Assembly (NCBI GenBank): GCA_013360535.1
Contig: JABWBL010000033.1
Span: forward strand, 1-13,966
Direction of reading: 5' to 3'
Source of the DNA: Planctomycetaceae bacterium
Lineage (GTDB): Bacteria > Planctomycetota > UBA1135 > GCA-002686595
DNA: 13,966 nucleotides
Below are positions 12,626 to 13,966 of the stretch, piece by piece. A program made the translations under genes and the position numbers. The number at the start of each line of letters is the position of its first letter. Position 1 is the stretch's first letter. A model generated the notes under the pieces. It saw only the letters and a list, made by a program, of their open reading frames with translations. It made no database searches and was not told the DNA's origin.

Positions 12626-12631
12626 ACTATA
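12626..12631 (-). promoter_or_regulatory. TATAGT -10-like element before crcB
   Basis: Read on the minus strand this is TATAGT, 8 nt before the crcB ATG; its inner TAG is the stop codon of the upstream HupE-type gene. crcB has no Shine-Dalgarno. It is the closest match to a -10 consensus among the TANNNT hexamers in this window and fits an internal promoter giving a leaderless crcB message. Confidence 0.35.
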
Positions 12632-13700
12632 ACCAGCCGGCACGCTCGAGGAACCACCAGAAGCCGCAGGCGGCAACGAGTGCGGAGACGCTCCAGCGCA
12701 GCCACTTCGGCGCCAGCCACGCGCGCGGTTCGCCTTCGTGTTCGCGCGAACCGGGCAGCCAGCGCAGGCAGAGGAACGCGAGCAGCACGGCGCCGAGCTG
12801 GCCGGCCTCGACACCGAGGTTGAAACCGGCGAGGGCGCTCAGCTTGAGCGGCTCGTAGAGCAGCGATTCGCCGAGGAAACCCGCGAATCCGAGGCCATGG
12901 ACGAGGCCGAAGCCGAAGGCCTCGAGCCAGCGTGAGGCGGGCTTGCGCACGAGCAGCGTCTCGCACCCGACGTAGGCGATCGAAAGCGCGATGGCGAGCT
13001 CGACGAGCAGGCCGGGCACGTGCACGAGATCGAGCGCCGCGAGCGCGAGCGAGATCGAGTGCGACGCGGTGAAGGCCGTGACGACCGCGACGAGCGAGCG
13101 CAGCCGGCGTGCGGCGACGATCAGCGCGAGCAGGAACGCGAGGTGGTCGTAGCCGGTGACGATGTGCTCGACACCCAGCCGGAAGTAGCTCGCGAGCACG
13201 CCGGGGCGCCGCGCGTCGGCGCACTCGAAGCGCCACGTGTCGAGGCCCTCGCCGAACAGGAACACGGCCGGCTCGTCGTCGTTCCAGCGCACGGTCGCGA
13301 TGTCGCGGTGCAGCGGATTGCGCTCCTGGAAGAGCGTGCAACCGAGCTCGAGCCCCGCGGCGCCCTCGGGCAGCTCGAACGCGCGCCGCGCGAGCACGTG
13401 CTGCGGCTCGAGTCCCCCACCCGTGAGCTCGAACGCCCACCCCGCGCGCGGCGTCGCCCGCGAAACGACGTAGCGGCGCTCGAGATAGCGCCCCAGCTCC
13501 TCGGCACCCAGCGCCAGTTCTTCCGCGGAAATCGTGAGGTTCCCGTCGCGGTCGAGCTCGACGGCCTCGATCACGCTGAGCGCCTGGCAACGCAGCTCGA
13601 GCTGCAGGTCGCGCCCGCGCACGACAAGGTTCGAACTCGACTGCGAATCCGGATGGAGCCCGAACCAGCCGGCGAACAGCGTGAGCAGGAACGCGAGCAT
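12627..13700 (-). CDS. HupE/UreJ-2 family membrane protein with EF-hand-like N-terminal domain
   Basis: The protein is 357 aa. A hydrophobic N-terminus (MLAFLLTLFAGWFGL) serves as signal or anchor. Residues about 20-165 form an extracytoplasmic domain holding an EF-hand-like loop, DRDGNLTISAEE (50-61), with D, D, N, T and E in the calcium-binding places. Residues 166-357 form the HupE/UreJ-2 membrane domain with about 6-7 helices. Its marks are GVEHIVTGYDHLAFLLAL (His179, His186), TAFTASHSISLAL (His214), GLVHGLGFAGFLGE (His268), and FNLGVEAGQLG. HupE and UreJ relatives are linked to nickel or cobalt uptake, but the larger UreJ-2 group has no settled substrate, and no hydrogenase or urease gene is visible here. 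The ATG at 13700 lies 5 nt after the TPR gene stop with GAGG 11 nt upstream; crcB follows 9 nt later. A three-gene operon is likely. Confidence 0.85.
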   Translation of the reverse strand: MLAFLLTLFAGWFGLHPDSQSSSNLVVRGRDLQLELRCQALSVIEAVELDRDGNLTISAEELALGAEELGRYLERRYVVSRATPRAGWAFELTGGGLEPQHVLARRAFELPEGAAGLELGCTLFQERNPLHRDIATVRWNDDEPAVFLFGEGLDTWRFECADARRPGVLASYFRLGVEHIVTGYDHLAFLLALIVAARRLRSLVAVVTAFTASHSISLALAALDLVHVPGLLVELAIALSIAYVGCETLLVRKPASRWLEAFGFGLVHGLGFAGFLGESLLYEPLKLSALAGFNLGVEAGQLGAVLLAFLCLRWLPGSREHEGEPRAWLAPKWLRWSVSALVAACGFWWFLERAGWL

Positions 13701-13705
13701 GCCGG

Positions 13706-13966
13706 TCAGCGCCTCGAGCCGCCTTCGATGCGCGCGAGCAGCGTCCGCGCCCGCACATTGCCCGCATCCTGCTCGAGCAGCGCGCGCAGGTTGCGCACGG
13801 CGTCCTCGCGCCGGCCCTGCGCCGCGAACAGCTCGCACACGTCCACGACGTAGTCGCGATTGAAGTTGTCGAGCGCCTGCGCGCGCAACAGCAGCGGCTC
13901 GGCCTCGGCGTGGCGACCGACGGCGAGGTAGAGCTTGCCCTGCGCGTTGTCGACGACCGACGCCGG
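13706..13966 (-). CDS. TPR-repeat protein, C-terminal fragment (runs off the window)
   Basis: Only the last 86 codons are present; the frame is open to the right edge of the window, so the gene starts beyond it. Two tetratricopeptide repeats can be read: one from the edge (NAQGKLYLAVGRHAEAEPLL, with the G-Y-A-A spacing of TPRs), then a second (CELFAAQGRREDAVRNLRAL) followed by LEQDAGNVRARTLLARIEGG. TPRs bind partner proteins; the function of the whole protein cannot be told from this end. Its stop lies 5 nt before the HupE-type gene, so the two are almost certainly co-transcribed and perhaps act together at the membrane. Confidence 0.75.
   Translation of the reverse strand, partial: PASVVDNAQGKLYLAVGRHAEAEPLLLRAQALDNFNRDYVVDVCELFAAQGRREDAVRNLRALLEQDAGNVRARTLLARIEGGSRR

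Noticed and set aside
12618..12626. A fluoride riboswitch before crcB
   Set aside because: Only 9 nt separate the upstream stop from the crcB ATG, too little for the riboswitch; a copy upstream of the TPR gene would lie outside the window.
12226..13767. A 513-codon minus-strand frame overlapping crcB and the HupE-type gene
   Set aside because: It is in another frame on the same strand, is dominated by Arg and Ala, and conflicts with two well-supported genes.

Overview
The window is a GC-rich piece of bacterial chromosome, roughly 63% GC in the left third and well above 70% in places on the right. It is densely coding on both strands. Two large secreted proteins share a four-cysteine C-terminal domain that I associate from memory with planctomycete exported proteins. 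Together with the MopE-type metal-binding repeat, the planctomycete-like Ala/Lys/Pro tail on a peroxiredoxin and the very high GC, this suggests an uncultured or marine member of the Planctomycetes. That placement is an inference from protein style, because no rRNA or other taxonomic marker is present.

Layout. 1-97: no gene, two hairpins. 98-4113 (minus): two exported proteins in tandem, a parallel beta-helix protein followed 14 nt later by a seven-bladed beta-propeller/MopE protein, both ending in the same ~139-residue domain. 4250-5447: two divergent thiol-redox genes, a PRX_like1-type thioredoxin-fold protein (minus) and a BCP/PrxQ peroxiredoxin (plus), sharing a 49-bp promoter interval. 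5329-7595 (minus): a diheme NorC-like cytochrome c and a NorB-like heme-copper subunit I with a non-canonical active site, whose C-terminal tail overlaps the peroxiredoxin tail in antisense. 7809-8714 (minus): prmA, ribosomal protein L11 methyltransferase. 8997-12229 (plus): phoB-phoR-phoU, a phosphate-type two-component system and its PhoU modulator. 12246-13966 (minus): the end of a TPR protein, a HupE/UreJ-type membrane protein with an EF-hand-like loop, and the fluoride channel gene crcB.

How the genes work together. PhoR, PhoB and PhoU should form one phosphate-sensing unit; the stop of phoR overlaps the start of phoU. The cytochrome c and NorB-like protein should form one membrane electron-transfer complex (NO or O2 chemistry). 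The peroxiredoxin pair fits oxidative-stress defence. The tandem secreted proteins are probably envelope or extracellular. Several genes lack a Shine-Dalgarno sequence and instead have a TANNNT hexamer 6-10 nt before the ATG, which suggests leaderless transcription.

The best candidates for something little described are the NorB-like/diheme cytochrome pair with substituted metal ligands, the shared C-terminal domain of the two exported proteins, and the convergent overlap of two low-complexity C-terminal tails. I found no mobile element, CRISPR array, tRNA, rRNA or defence system.
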